Positions 1 to 8,063 of a stretch of 64,000 nucleotides of DNA are shown one piece after another. Positions within the stretch are counted from its first letter, which is position 1. Each line of letters opens with the position of its first letter. The DNA is from Psychromonas sp. psych-6C06 (lineage in GTDB: Bacteria > Pseudomonadota > Gammaproteobacteria > Enterobacterales > Psychromonadaceae): the NCBI RefSeq assembly GCF_002835465.1, contig NZ_PIZM01000006.1:186001-250000 (forward strand). The letters are read 5' to 3'. The notes under the pieces were generated by a model, which saw only the letters and a list, made by a program, of their open reading frames with translations, was not told the origin of the DNA and made no database searches. A program made the translations under genes and the position numbers.

Positions 1-1
1 T

Positions 2-523
2 TGTTTAACTGGCATTATTCGTGCTCACCACCTTGTTATGCCAACAGGGATCTCTTTATTGATTCGAGTACTGGTTTTATTAGAGGGATCATCACAATTA
101 TTAGATCGTAGTTTTAGCTTTAATGATGCGGTTGTCCCTTACACGCATAAAATGCGAATGCGCCGTCTGAACCCTAAAAGAGTAGCCAAAAAATTGGGTA
201 AATCACTGAGCGCTTGGGAGCGTTTACTGTCTGCATTACCTGCCGATTTAGAAACACTGATGTCACAAATGCGCAGTGGTGACTTTGATGTTAACTTAAA
301 ACATCGCCACTTAGATGCTGTCGTTAATCGCTTAGTATATGGCGTGTTAACGGGGTCCATGTTACTTGGTGGAAGTATGCTATTAAGTAGTAAAGCGCCA
401 CCATTAATTAATAATATTTCAATTTTAGGCGCCGGATTAGTGGGAGGGGCAGTGGTACTTGGTTATAAGTTATTGAATGCGATTAGCAAATCAGGCAGCT
501 TGGTAGATAGTGGCAAACGTTAG
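2..523 (+). CDS. UbiB/AarF (ABC1) family atypical kinase, C-terminal part only
   Basis: The frame is open from base 2, so the gene starts left of the window and only about 173 C-terminal residues are present. The stretch HHLVMPTGISLLIRVLVLLEG followed by a conserved LDRSF segment matches the C-terminal lobe of ABC1/UbiB kinases, which support ubiquinone synthesis or other isoprenoid lipid handling. The last 60 residues contain two hydrophobic helices (about TGSMLLGGSMLLSS and ILGAGLVGGAVVLGY), the usual C-terminal membrane anchor of this family. The kinase lobe with the KxGQ motif is outside the window, so the exact subfamily cannot be told. An ATG at 38 is internal and is not the start. Confidence 0.8.
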   Translation, partial: CLTGIIRAHHLVMPTGISLLIRVLVLLEGSSQLLDRSFSFNDAVVPYTHKMRMRRLNPKRVAKKLGKSLSAWERLLSALPADLETLMSQMRSGDFDVNLKHRHLDAVVNRLVYGVLTGSMLLGGSMLLSSKAPPLINNISILGAGLVGGAVVLGYKLLNAISKSGSLVDSGKR

Positions 524-696
524 CGTTTCAATGAATATAGTCTTTTGTAGTTGAGAGTATTTGTTAGATGCATTGCTATAAAGTTGTTCAACAAAGAAAC
601 GTCAATTTGAAATTAAAATCTACATTTATGATTTTAAAGTGGGCTACCTAAGTAGCTATTCATTAGTGCTTTGTTAATAATAAATGGGAGTTAAGT

Positions 697-772
697 AAAA
701 AGCCTTTTATTTCATGTTTTGTTGTTTTTTATGTCGATTTACATTACATAAATATAAATAAAAGGGCTTTTT
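697..772. repeat. Long AT-rich inverted repeat; intergenic 524-895
   Basis: The 372-base gap after the kinase gene holds no convincing ORF. It carries an imperfect inverted repeat with arms AAAAAGCCTTTTATTT (697-712) and AAATAAAAGGGCTTTTT (756-772), one bulged G, and a loop of about 43 bases. The right arm ends in a T-run, so it may act as a terminator for the upstream kinase gene, although the long loop is unusual. Nothing else recognisable is seen in the gap. Confidence 0.4.
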
Positions 773-895
773 AATATAAAAAGGCCTTTATAACAATGGC
801 TTATGTTGTTGGTATGTAATTTGCTTTAAGTGTGGGTTCTATATGTATAGGAACATACATATGAATTAATTACACATTTATGGAGAAAACTAGCA

Positions 896-1480
896 ATGAA
901 TAAATTTACTTTGTCGTCGGCACTACTTTTAGCGACAACTACAATGAGCGCAAATGCGACGTTACTTAACTTTACTGGTGACATCGCGAACCACAACGAT
1001 GTTGTTTACACGCAATTCACATTAGATGATGATTCAAATAATGTTAGAGTTTGGACAGATTCTCATCAAGGTGGTATTAACTTTGACCCAATCACTGCGC
1101 TATGGAATTCTGATGGTGATTTAATTCGTGAAGATGATGATAATGCGTCTGTAAACCCATCGACACAAACCAGTTATGACTCTGGTTTTGCGCTGAACTT
1201 TTTAGCTGCTGGTACTTATACCTTCACTGTTGCTACGTATAATAACTTTGCTACTGGTGGCAATCTTTCTGATGGCTTTAGTTTCGATAGTGAAGCACCT
1301 ATTGCGCTATCTGAGTGGAGTCAACCAGCAAGTAGCTTGAATATGGGGACGCATTGGAGCGTTTGGCTAGATGGCGTAGATAGTGCAACAAGTACTCCTG
1401 TTCCAGCTCCTGCATCAATTGCTTTGTTTGGCCTTGCTTTAGCTGGGCTTGGTTTCTCACGTAAGAGCAAAAAATCATAG
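896..1480 (+). CDS. PEP-CTERM-type exported protein (DVUA0089-like)
   Basis: A 194-residue secreted protein. It begins with a signal peptide (MNKFTLSSALLLATTTMSANA) and has a GGAG-type ribosome site about 10 bases before the ATG. The middle is an acidic beta-rich domain with FTLDDDSNNVRVWTDS and a later WSVWLDGVD, resembling the DVUA0089 family often found on PEP-CTERM proteins. The tail has VPAPASIALFGLALAGLGF followed by RKSKKS: a short Pro motif, a hydrophobic helix and a basic end, which is an exosortase-type sorting signal in its VPAP form. Such proteins are processed by an exosortase and go to the surface or extracellular matrix. No exosortase gene is in the window. It is monocistronic, with a strong terminator just downstream. 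Confidence 0.8.
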   Translation: MNKFTLSSALLLATTTMSANATLLNFTGDIANHNDVVYTQFTLDDDSNNVRVWTDSHQGGINFDPITALWNSDGDLIREDDDNASVNPSTQTSYDSGFALNFLAAGTYTFTVATYNNFATGGNLSDGFSFDSEAPIALSEWSQPASSLNMGTHWSVWLDGVDSATSTPVPAPASIALFGLALAGLGFSRKSKKS

Positions 1481-1510
1481 TTATTCATCAATAATTATTT
1501 ATTGAATGTA

Positions 1511-1543
1511 AAAACCTAACGATTTAAATCGTTAGGTTTTTTT
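1511..1543 (+). terminator. Rho-independent terminator of the PEP-CTERM gene
   Basis: A perfect 30-base palindrome (1511-1540) with arms AAAACCTAACGATTT and AAATCGTTAGGTTTT is followed by more T residues. It lies 30 bases after the stop codon. Confidence 0.9.
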
Positions 1544-1658
1544 ATGCCCTGATATTTATAGCAATGAGCATTTTATCCACTGTTTGACCACTACTGCAAC
1601 AAGCCTGATTTTCTCCTAAAGCATATTCCAATTCCTTAGACTTAATGTTAATATTTCT

Positions 1659-1677
1659 GTAAATGATAATCACTATC
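1659..1677 (+). promoter_or_regulatory. Fur box before the siderophore-interacting protein gene
   Basis: GTAAATGATAATCACTATC matches the 19-bp Fur consensus GATAATGATAATCATTATC at 16 of 19 positions. It ends about 11 bases before the chosen start codon, so Fur-Fe2+ bound here would block both transcription and access to the gene start. Confidence 0.85.
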
Positions 1678-1688
1678 AGGTGCGTCTA

Positions 1689-2468
1689 ATGAAAAAACCA
1701 CAACCAATCGCATTGCGCGTAATAAACTCCGTCAAGTTAAGTGCGAATATGCAGCGTATTACCTTACAGGGTAAAGAGCTCGCTATTTTCCCTGACGATT
1801 GTCAGGGAGGCTATGTCAAATTACTCTTTAATGCACAGGGAGGGACTGACCTGAGTCAGGTAGCGCCTGAACAGCGCCCTGTCATGAGGACTTACACAAT
1901 TGCTCACTATTCGCCATCGGCACTCACTATTGATATCGATTTTGTACGCCATGAGACACCTGATTTGAGCTGTGGCTTCGCGGCTCGTTGGGCAAAGAAT
2001 GCAACAGTGGGCGCGTCGATTTCTATTACAGGCCCAGGCTTACTGATAGATATGAAGCACAATGCAGATTGGCTCTTTGCCGTTGCTGACATGACCGCAT
2101 TGCCAGCGTTAGCTGCAAAAATCGCTCGGTTGCCTAATGATGCTTGTGGTTATGCGGTGATTAAAGTGCTGAGCCACGACGATATCAGGTCGCTCGAAAT
2201 GCCAGAAAACATTGAAGTAATTTGGCTACTTGATGGCCAGTCTTTAAGTGAAAAAGTGAGGGCGCTTACTTGGCTAGGCGGAGAACCTTTTGTATGGGTT
2301 GCCTGCGAGTTTGAGTCTATGCGTGCATTGCGCGCCTATTTCCGTAACGAAAAAGCAGTCCCTAAAGAGGATATCTATATCAGCAGTTATTGGAAGCAAG
2401 GCTTAACGGAAGATGGTCACAAAGTGGTGAAAAGAGAGGATGCCAGCGCACTGTTGTCACAACAGTGA
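1689..2468 (+). CDS. Siderophore-interacting protein (ferric-siderophore reductase, ViuB/SIP family)
   Basis: A cytoplasmic flavin-type ferric reductase of the ViuB/YqjH/SIP family, which releases iron from imported ferric siderophores. The FAD-binding region shows the RTYTIAHY motif (R-x-Y-T) near residue 60, then a Gly/Pro-rich SITGPG segment. The C-terminal SIP domain carries HDDIRSL and ends with YWKQGLTEDGHK, typical of the family. A GTG at 1680 is in frame, but the ATG at 1689 has an AGG Shine-Dalgarno at 8-base spacing and is preferred. The Fur box directly upstream and the petrobactin operon ending convergently next to it suggest that it reduces ferric petrobactin. That substrate is inferred from context. 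Confidence 0.88.
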   Translation: MKKPQPIALRVINSVKLSANMQRITLQGKELAIFPDDCQGGYVKLLFNAQGGTDLSQVAPEQRPVMRTYTIAHYSPSALTIDIDFVRHETPDLSCGFAARWAKNATVGASISITGPGLLIDMKHNADWLFAVADMTALPALAAKIARLPNDACGYAVIKVLSHDDIRSLEMPENIEVIWLLDGQSLSEKVRALTWLGGEPFVWVACEFESMRALRAYFRNEKAVPKEDIYISSYWKQGLTEDGHKVVKREDASALLSQQ

Positions 2469-2586
2469 GGTTATTAACTGCGTTATTATAGTGCGACTAT
2501 CGTACTCGTTTATCCCCGTAATCGAGCAACTTATTGCTATTCGTTGACCTATTCACGGGGTGATGATTAATTACTGATCCTAAAGA

Positions 2587-3471
2587 TTAATCACAGTAAA
2601 GGCGGGCTAAATCGTGATAATGATCGATACGTCGATCACGGAAAAATGGCCAAATACGTCTAATATTTTCGGTACGTGCCAGATCAATATCAGCCATAAT
2701 AACGGCCGATTGATCCTCCGGTGCTTGTGCAAGTATTTCTCCTTGCGGGCCACAAATAAAGCTGTTTCCCCAAAACTGAATACCTGCACTGGCTTGGCTA
2801 CTATCAGCTTCAAATCCGACACGGTTACAAGCGAGCACTGGTAAACCATTTGCCACTGCGTGACCCCGTTGTACTATTTCCCAAGCGTTCTGCTGGCGTT
2901 GTTGCTCATCGTTTGTGTCTTGTGGATCCCAACCAATCGCCGTGGGATAAATAAGGAGTTGTGCGCCGGACATTGCCATTAAACGAGCTGCTTCTGGAAA
3001 CCACTGATCCCAGCATACCAATACGCCTAATTTTCCTAATGATGTTTGAATTGGCTTAAAGCCCCCATCACCGGGTGTAAAATAAAATTTTTCATAAAAC
3101 CCGGGATCATCGGGAATATGCATTTTTCTATATTGTCCTGCGATTGCTCCGTCTGTATCTAATACAACTGCAGTATTGTGGTAAATCCCTGGGGCTCGTT
3201 TTTCAAATATAGATGCGACGATCACGATATTCAATGATGAGGCAACGCTGGCAAGACTCACTGTTGTTGTGCCGGGAATGCTTTCTGCTAAATCAAAGTG
3301 CGCGACAGATTCTATCTGGCAAAAGTAGAGTGAGCTGTGTAGCTCTTGAAGCACAACGAGGTTTGCTCCATTTTTTGCCGCTTTTTTAATTTCTTTGATG
3401 CTGTTTTCTAGGTTTTTTTGTTTATCTGCCGTGTTACTTTGTTGAATCAAGGCAGCTGTAATTCGTGTCAT
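2587..3471 (-). CDS. aguB: N-carbamoylputrescine amidase
   Basis: A 294-residue nitrilase-superfamily hydrolase that converts N-carbamoylputrescine to putrescine, CO2 and ammonia. The catalytic triad is visible: Glu43 in VVLQELHSSLYFC, Lys116 in RKMHIPDDPGFYEK and Cys153 in VLVCWDQWFPEAAR. The length and the HIPDDPGFYEKFYFTPGD segment fit AguB rather than general nitrilases. It is the last gene of the asb operon, 13 bases after aguA, so putrescine formation is co-transcribed with siderophore synthesis. Putrescine is the substrate for the spermidine enzymes at 21-24 kb. Confidence 0.93.
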   Translation of the reverse strand: MTRITAALIQQSNTADKQKNLENSIKEIKKAAKNGANLVVLQELHSSLYFCQIESVAHFDLAESIPGTTTVSLASVASSLNIVIVASIFEKRAPGIYHNTAVVLDTDGAIAGQYRKMHIPDDPGFYEKFYFTPGDGGFKPIQTSLGKLGVLVCWDQWFPEAARLMAMSGAQLLIYPTAIGWDPQDTNDEQQRQQNAWEIVQRGHAVANGLPVLACNRVGFEADSSQASAGIQFWGNSFICGPQGEILAQAPEDQSAVIMADIDLARTENIRRIWPFFRDRRIDHYHDLARLYCD

Positions 3472-3484
3472 GAGAGTTCCTGTC

Positions 3485-4534
3485 TTAGTCTTTTATCGTG
3501 CCAAGAAATCCTTGTGGTAACTGCATTGTTAAACAGTGCAGACTTCCAAATTGTTCGATGATGGGTTGACAATTAATGGCGATAATTTGGTGTTTAGGGA
3601 ATGCTTTTGCAAAGCGATTAAGGGCAATGTCATCTTCTGGCACTTGGTAGGTAGGGACTAACACCGCGTTGTTAATGATTAAAAAATTGGCGTATGTTGC
3701 CGGTAAGCGTTCATTATCGAAATTATATTGTGCACTCGGCAAAGGTAACTCAACTAACTGATAGGGTTGCTCAAGGCTATTTGTAACTCCCTGTAATTGT
3801 CTTTTCATCGCTTTAAGTACGGGGTAATGCGGGTCATTTTTATCTTGGCAACCTTGAAAAATAATTTGATTGTTAGGAGCAAATCTGGCCAATGTGTCGA
3901 TATGTGCATCGGTATCATCACCCACTAAAGACCCTTGTTCTAACCACAATATTTTTTTTAGTTGAAAGCGTTTTAATAGGTACGCTTCAATCTCTTTTTG
4001 CGATAGATGTGGGTTTCTATTTTGATTTAATAGGCAGGTTTTAGTGGTTAATAAACACCCTTGTCCATCGCTTTCGATTGCCCCTCCTTCTAGCACAAAA
4101 TCGAGATGTTGATATTCTGTTATTGCTAACTGCTCCAGTATGGCGTGATTTATTTGGTTATCTAGGTCACTGTTATATTTATTGCCCCAGCCATTAAAGG
4201 TAAAATTTAATACGCGAATTGCTTGTTGATCATTGATTAACGTAATAGGACCATGATCACGCGCCCATGTATCGTTGCTAGCAGCAATAACAAAAATGAT
4301 GTTAGTAATATCTTCTCCTATTTCAGTAAGTTGAGATATGACATGCTGTTGCAACAAAGGTGTGTGGCAGACAATCACAACGCGTTGAAATTGGCTAATG
4401 ATGGTAACTAATTGCCGGTAAATAGATTCTATTTTAGGTAATTTGTCAGCCCAATCCGTCTCTTGATGGGGCCAAGTTAATAGTGTGGCATCTTGTTTCG
4501 CCCACTCTGCGGGTAAGTAGTATGAGTTACTCAT
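3485..4534 (-). CDS. aguA: Agmatine deiminase
   Basis: A 349-residue guanidino-group-modifying enzyme that hydrolyses agmatine to N-carbamoylputrescine and ammonia. Family motifs are in order: WPHQETDW near residue 21, NDTWARDHGP (residues 87-96), LNFTFNGWGNKY, LEGGAIESDG, GDDTDAHIDTLARF with His211, and the catalytic Cys334 in SLHCLTMQ. It starts 5 bases after the asbF stop and ends 13 bases before aguB, so it belongs to the asb transcript. Agmatine would come from SpeA at 19274. Placing AguA/AguB inside a petrobactin operon fits a dedicated supply of spermidine precursor. Confidence 0.94.
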   Translation of the reverse strand: MSNSYYLPAEWAKQDATLLTWPHQETDWADKLPKIESIYRQLVTIISQFQRVVIVCHTPLLQQHVISQLTEIGEDITNIIFVIAASNDTWARDHGPITLINDQQAIRVLNFTFNGWGNKYNSDLDNQINHAILEQLAITEYQHLDFVLEGGAIESDGQGCLLTTKTCLLNQNRNPHLSQKEIEAYLLKRFQLKKILWLEQGSLVGDDTDAHIDTLARFAPNNQIIFQGCQDKNDPHYPVLKAMKRQLQGVTNSLEQPYQLVELPLPSAQYNFDNERLPATYANFLIINNAVLVPTYQVPEDDIALNRFAKAFPKHQIIAINCQPIIEQFGSLHCLTMQLPQGFLGTIKD

Positions 4535-4539
4535 TTGAT

Positions 4540-5403
4540 TTATATACCGACCACGTTTTTGAGTGGTGCTTCACTTTGTTGATAAAGTTGTTGCATCAGG
4601 TAGCGATCACGATTGAGGGTTTCTTTGCAATCTCCTCCAAACCATTCCAATGAAGCATCGATGCTTTTGATGTGCGTCTCTCTATGTTCATTAACGTATT
4701 GTAAAAAAGCTTTGTAGTTTACTGCACCTTCGAACAGCGAGATCATCCCTTCTCGAGATCCCGAAGCTGAATACACTGTCGTTGGTGTGAAGACATCTAA
4801 GTACTCCTCCGAGATAATATTTTTTAAATGAAAGTGATCGATATGTTCGAGCAAAGCCTCTAAGGCGGGTATTACCTCTGCCTTTGATTCCCAAATATGT
4901 AGGACATCAAAGTTAATTTTAAGGTTGCTTCTTGCAACATGTTTAAGCAGTTCCAAAGTAGAGTCGACAGTGTCTGCATAAGTATTGGGGTGGGTTTCAA
5001 TAATCAAACTTAATTGATAATGTGCTAGCCAATCACACGCTTTTTGTAACTGTGCGACGAGTTGTTTAAAGGACGCTGGCGAGGTTGCTTTACTTGCGCT
5101 TCCTCCTGCAAAGGTGCGAATTTTTTTTGCCCCCCAGTGTACCGCTAATTGTGCTAATTGTTGCACTGATGCTTTTAATACCGGCTCAGGACTATCGAGC
5201 GGTAAATAATCGCTGATCATCGTTGTTCTTAGGTTATAGCCTGCTAACCATTGCTCATTATAGCGCGGCTGGTCGGCTAAATTTTTAGCGTGTGCTCCCC
5301 AAAGTTCAATACCTTGAAAATGATTTTTTTGTGCCCAATCCGCTATCTCTTCAATAGAGATAAGTTGATGGCGAAAGGAGATGGTACAAATGGATAGGTT
5401 CAT
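4540..5403 (-). CDS. asbF: 3-dehydroshikimate dehydratase, petrobactin 3,4-DHBA synthesis
   Basis: A TIM-barrel enzyme of the AP-endonuclease-2/xylose-isomerase fold that dehydrates 3-dehydroshikimate to 3,4-dihydroxybenzoate, the catechol of petrobactin. Candidate metal-site and catalytic residues, numbered from the chosen start, are Glu136 and His138 in IIETHPNT, Asp166 and His169 in NFDVLHIWES, His192 in HFHLKNI and Glu253 in SLEWFGG. An ATG seven codons earlier is in frame, but the ATG at 5403 shares one base with the asbDE stop (TAATG) and has GAGG at good spacing, so translation is probably coupled. The assignment rests on these motifs plus the surrounding asb genes. Confidence 0.9.
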   Translation of the reverse strand: MNLSICTISFRHQLISIEEIADWAQKNHFQGIELWGAHAKNLADQPRYNEQWLAGYNLRTTMISDYLPLDSPEPVLKASVQQLAQLAVHWGAKKIRTFAGGSASKATSPASFKQLVAQLQKACDWLAHYQLSLIIETHPNTYADTVDSTLELLKHVARSNLKINFDVLHIWESKAEVIPALEALLEHIDHFHLKNIISEEYLDVFTPTTVYSASGSREGMISLFEGAVNYKAFLQYVNEHRETHIKSIDASLEWFGGDCKETLNRDRYLMQQLYQQSEAPLKNVVGI

Positions 5404-6743
5404 TATAATGCCTCTACAAAACAAGTTGTGGCAACGGTTTCACTGTGCTTTAGTGCTTGCTTTCGCCATTGCGTAAATAACATATTTAGTTGTGCTTTGA
5501 TGCGGTACTCTCTTTCATCTTGTTGCTCAAGTAGCGTGAATATTTCATTTTTCTCTGTTTCAAAATGCTTACTTTGATGGTCATGAGAGGCTATTTTCAT
5601 CGCTCTAAATTGAATTTTTTTATACGTTTCAACAAGCGTCTCAATAACGTCACACCATTTTTCAAATTCATCAAATTTCTGCTCAAATACACCGAGCTCT
5701 GTCCAGAAAAAGGCGAGGCCATGTTCATAGGCATATTTTCTAATTGCAAGTACGGGTAATTGATTGAGTGCAGATGAGAGTTCACTCAGTGTTGCGTTGC
5801 TAATATGGTGTTGAATAATGCTACGCACTGCATCTGTCATTGGATTCGTGTCAGCATTAAAACAGGCAATATAGTAATCATAAATAGCTTGCGAGGGTGT
5901 CGGTCTAATTTCTGAGCTATCGAAGTAATAGCCTCCGGAAACGGCAGGGGAGTCGATTGAGGTTAATACTTGTGCCTTATTTTGTCTGCCTTGCCAACGA
6001 AAATCGGGATCAATCATCATTAACGAATCAGGATCTTCGCAGTTTTCAAGCAAGACATAATGCGGGAAAGGGTTTTGGTTAAACTTATTTTCACGTTCAG
6101 GTAGTAAAAACATATCTAGCATGACCATTACATTTTGGCTTGCTGTTTTGTTATCTAGCACCTGTAACAAGCGTTGAATATTTTGCTGTTTACTGCGGTT
6201 ATCTTGGTACCAAGCTGTTAGTGTCACGCCATAAAGCGTTTTATACCATTGTTTGAAAAAGTCATGGTTAATGTTTTCGGAGTGATAGTTAATGTGAACG
6301 TTCTCATCAACAACAACATCAGCGTCCCAGACACCAAAATAGAATGGTCGGTGATCAACACGTGCATCGGCTTTGATCATTTCACATAGGCAACTGACGA
6401 AACAATGTACCTTTATATCTTCAAACTCTTCATCATCTGCTGTTCCTGTTGCGTTACTATGTGGCTGAACAGATTGACCGCTCTCGCTTTGTTTTAATAA
6501 AAAGTCAGCAAGGCTGTTGACGGTCGCGAAATCAGCTTCGCTAAAAGCCGTGTCAGGCACCTCAATGCATAAATTAACTTCTAAATTGATCAGCAACTGC
6601 ATTAATAACACGGAATCTAAATACAGGTCTTCATTTAAACGGGCCTCTGGACTAAAAGCGGAAACGGTCGATAAATTTAACTCTGCAGTGAGTACATGTT
6701 GAATCGCGTCGATAATGGCTTTTTTTTGTATCGCATTTTGCAT
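5403..6743 (-). CDS. asbDE: AsbD-AsbE fusion: aryl carrier protein plus petrobactin condensing enzyme
   Basis: One 446-residue protein joins two functions that are separate genes in Bacillus. Residues 5-85 form a carrier domain with the phosphopantetheine Ser44 in EDLYLDSVLLMQLL; it holds 3,4-dihydroxybenzoate as a thioester. A polar linker (about 86-108, QSESGQSVQPHSNATG region) leads to an AsbE/DUF6005-like domain (about 110-446) with VHCFVSCLCEMIK, DHRPFYFGVWDAD, PFPHYVLLEN and MMIDPDFRWQG. That domain is expected to transfer the aryl group to the spermidine primary amine. The length matches the sum of the two Bacillus proteins plus linker. No Sfp-type phosphopantetheinyl transferase is seen in the window. 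The fusion is seen directly; the AsbE call is by similarity and operon position. Confidence 0.87.
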   Translation of the reverse strand: MQNAIQKKAIIDAIQHVLTAELNLSTVSAFSPEARLNEDLYLDSVLLMQLLINLEVNLCIEVPDTAFSEADFATVNSLADFLLKQSESGQSVQPHSNATGTADDEEFEDIKVHCFVSCLCEMIKADARVDHRPFYFGVWDADVVVDENVHINYHSENINHDFFKQWYKTLYGVTLTAWYQDNRSKQQNIQRLLQVLDNKTASQNVMVMLDMFLLPERENKFNQNPFPHYVLLENCEDPDSLMMIDPDFRWQGRQNKAQVLTSIDSPAVSGGYYFDSSEIRPTPSQAIYDYYIACFNADTNPMTDAVRSIIQHHISNATLSELSSALNQLPVLAIRKYAYEHGLAFFWTELGVFEQKFDEFEKWCDVIETLVETYKKIQFRAMKIASHDHQSKHFETEKNEIFTLLEQQDEREYRIKAQLNMLFTQWRKQALKHSETVATTCFVEAL

Positions 6744-6770
6744 GGTTATAATTCTTACTGGTTGTTGGTC

Positions 6771-8063
6771 TTAAGCTGGCTGTAAGGCTGACTGTTGACG
6801 TTGCGTTTGAAAGTCATTGGCTATCTGTTTACGGTTCACTTTGCCATTTGCTAAGCGCGAAATAGTGGTGACTTGTTGTAGATGATGTGGGACTTGATAA
6901 GCGGCTAATTGTTGACGACACCAATCCCTCATTTGTGCTTCATCGATATTATGTTCGCTTCGGTACTGCAGACAAACTCGCTGACCTGCAAAGGGATCCT
7001 CAATTTTAAACACCACTGCATCAATGATCTGCGGGTGGGTCAATATGATATCTTCGATCTCTTGTGGGTAGACATTGAGGCCAGCGACAATGATGGTGTC
7101 ATCTAAACGGGCAATAAAGCGTAAGGTAAGATCGCCCTGATTGTTTTCTGCTAGAAAGCCTAAATCTTGTGTATGAACGCAATGCTGTGTGCCATTAATA
7201 TCAATCTGGGCAATAATCTCCGCAGGTTGGTTTTTGTTAAGGCTACTATCGATTGAAATATGAGGAAGTGGCGTACCGATATCATTGGCATATTGCATCG
7301 ATTTACTGATACTAATACAGCCTGCCTCTGAGCAACCATATTGTTGATATAAATGTGTAATACGTTGTTTTAACTGATCGAATAAAGGCGTGCTCATGAT
7401 CGTCCCTGAGGTCATTGCTGCCGGTAGTTGCGTATTTTTAGGCCATAAACGCATGAGTCCCTGTAACATAGTCGGTGACGTGTAAAGTAATGGCGATGCC
7501 ACACTTTGTAAGGTTTTAATGAGAAATTTAGGGTTAATATTCGTGACAATGATTGGCTGTTGACCACGTTCAAGAGCAACCATTACACCAGAGATTAGCC
7601 CATACGAGTGTGTGACAGGGCAGGCAATAACAGGTGTTGTTGTCGCCGTTTGCTTAAAACAACTTATGTAATTTTTGATCTCTACTTGAATCGCTTCCCA
7701 GCTTCGTTTAATGCATTTAGGCTCACCGGTGGTGCCAGAGCTCATCTGAATTAAACCAGCTTGATGTTCATCTTGCACAGTACTGTTTAGCGTATGAATA
7801 TTCCCTAAATCTTGATAAAACAGCACACTACAACCTGCTTTCACTGCTAATTTTTTAGCGGTGTGTAATGGAGTGCTTGGATGAATAGGCATTACTGATA
7901 GACATTTTTTTTGCGCATATGCACACAGTGCTAGCCAGATAATATTCTCCGTTAAACAGACTGCTATGTTGTCTGCATCGGTTAGTTGCTCCATCTCTGC
8001 AAAACGTTGTTCATATTGTGCGAAGTCAGCTTCGCTGTAGTAGGTATCGTTAATGGTTAGCAT
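6771..8063 (-). CDS. asbC: 3,4-dihydroxybenzoate AMP ligase
   Basis: A 430-residue adenylate-forming enzyme that activates 3,4-dihydroxybenzoate and loads it on the carrier domain of AsbDE. Motifs include the phosphate loop MSSGTTGEPKCIKR (about 107-120), YTSPTMLQGLM, the A5-like YQQYGCSEAGCIS, the A8 hinge DDTIIVAGLNVYPQEIEDI and the C-terminal lysine (about Lys408) in ANGKVNRK. It is shorter than typical aryl-CoA ligases (500 or more residues), as AsbC is. The start overlaps the asbB stop by 7 bases, consistent with a tight operon. Confidence 0.9.
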   Translation of the reverse strand: MLTINDTYYSEADFAQYEQRFAEMEQLTDADNIAVCLTENIIWLALCAYAQKKCLSVMPIHPSTPLHTAKKLAVKAGCSVLFYQDLGNIHTLNSTVQDEHQAGLIQMSSGTTGEPKCIKRSWEAIQVEIKNYISCFKQTATTTPVIACPVTHSYGLISGVMVALERGQQPIIVTNINPKFLIKTLQSVASPLLYTSPTMLQGLMRLWPKNTQLPAAMTSGTIMSTPLFDQLKQRITHLYQQYGCSEAGCISISKSMQYANDIGTPLPHISIDSSLNKNQPAEIIAQIDINGTQHCVHTQDLGFLAENNQGDLTLRFIARLDDTIIVAGLNVYPQEIEDIILTHPQIIDAVVFKIEDPFAGQRVCLQYRSEHNIDEAQMRDWCRQQLAAYQVPHHLQQVTTISRLANGKVNRKQIANDFQTQRQQSALQPA

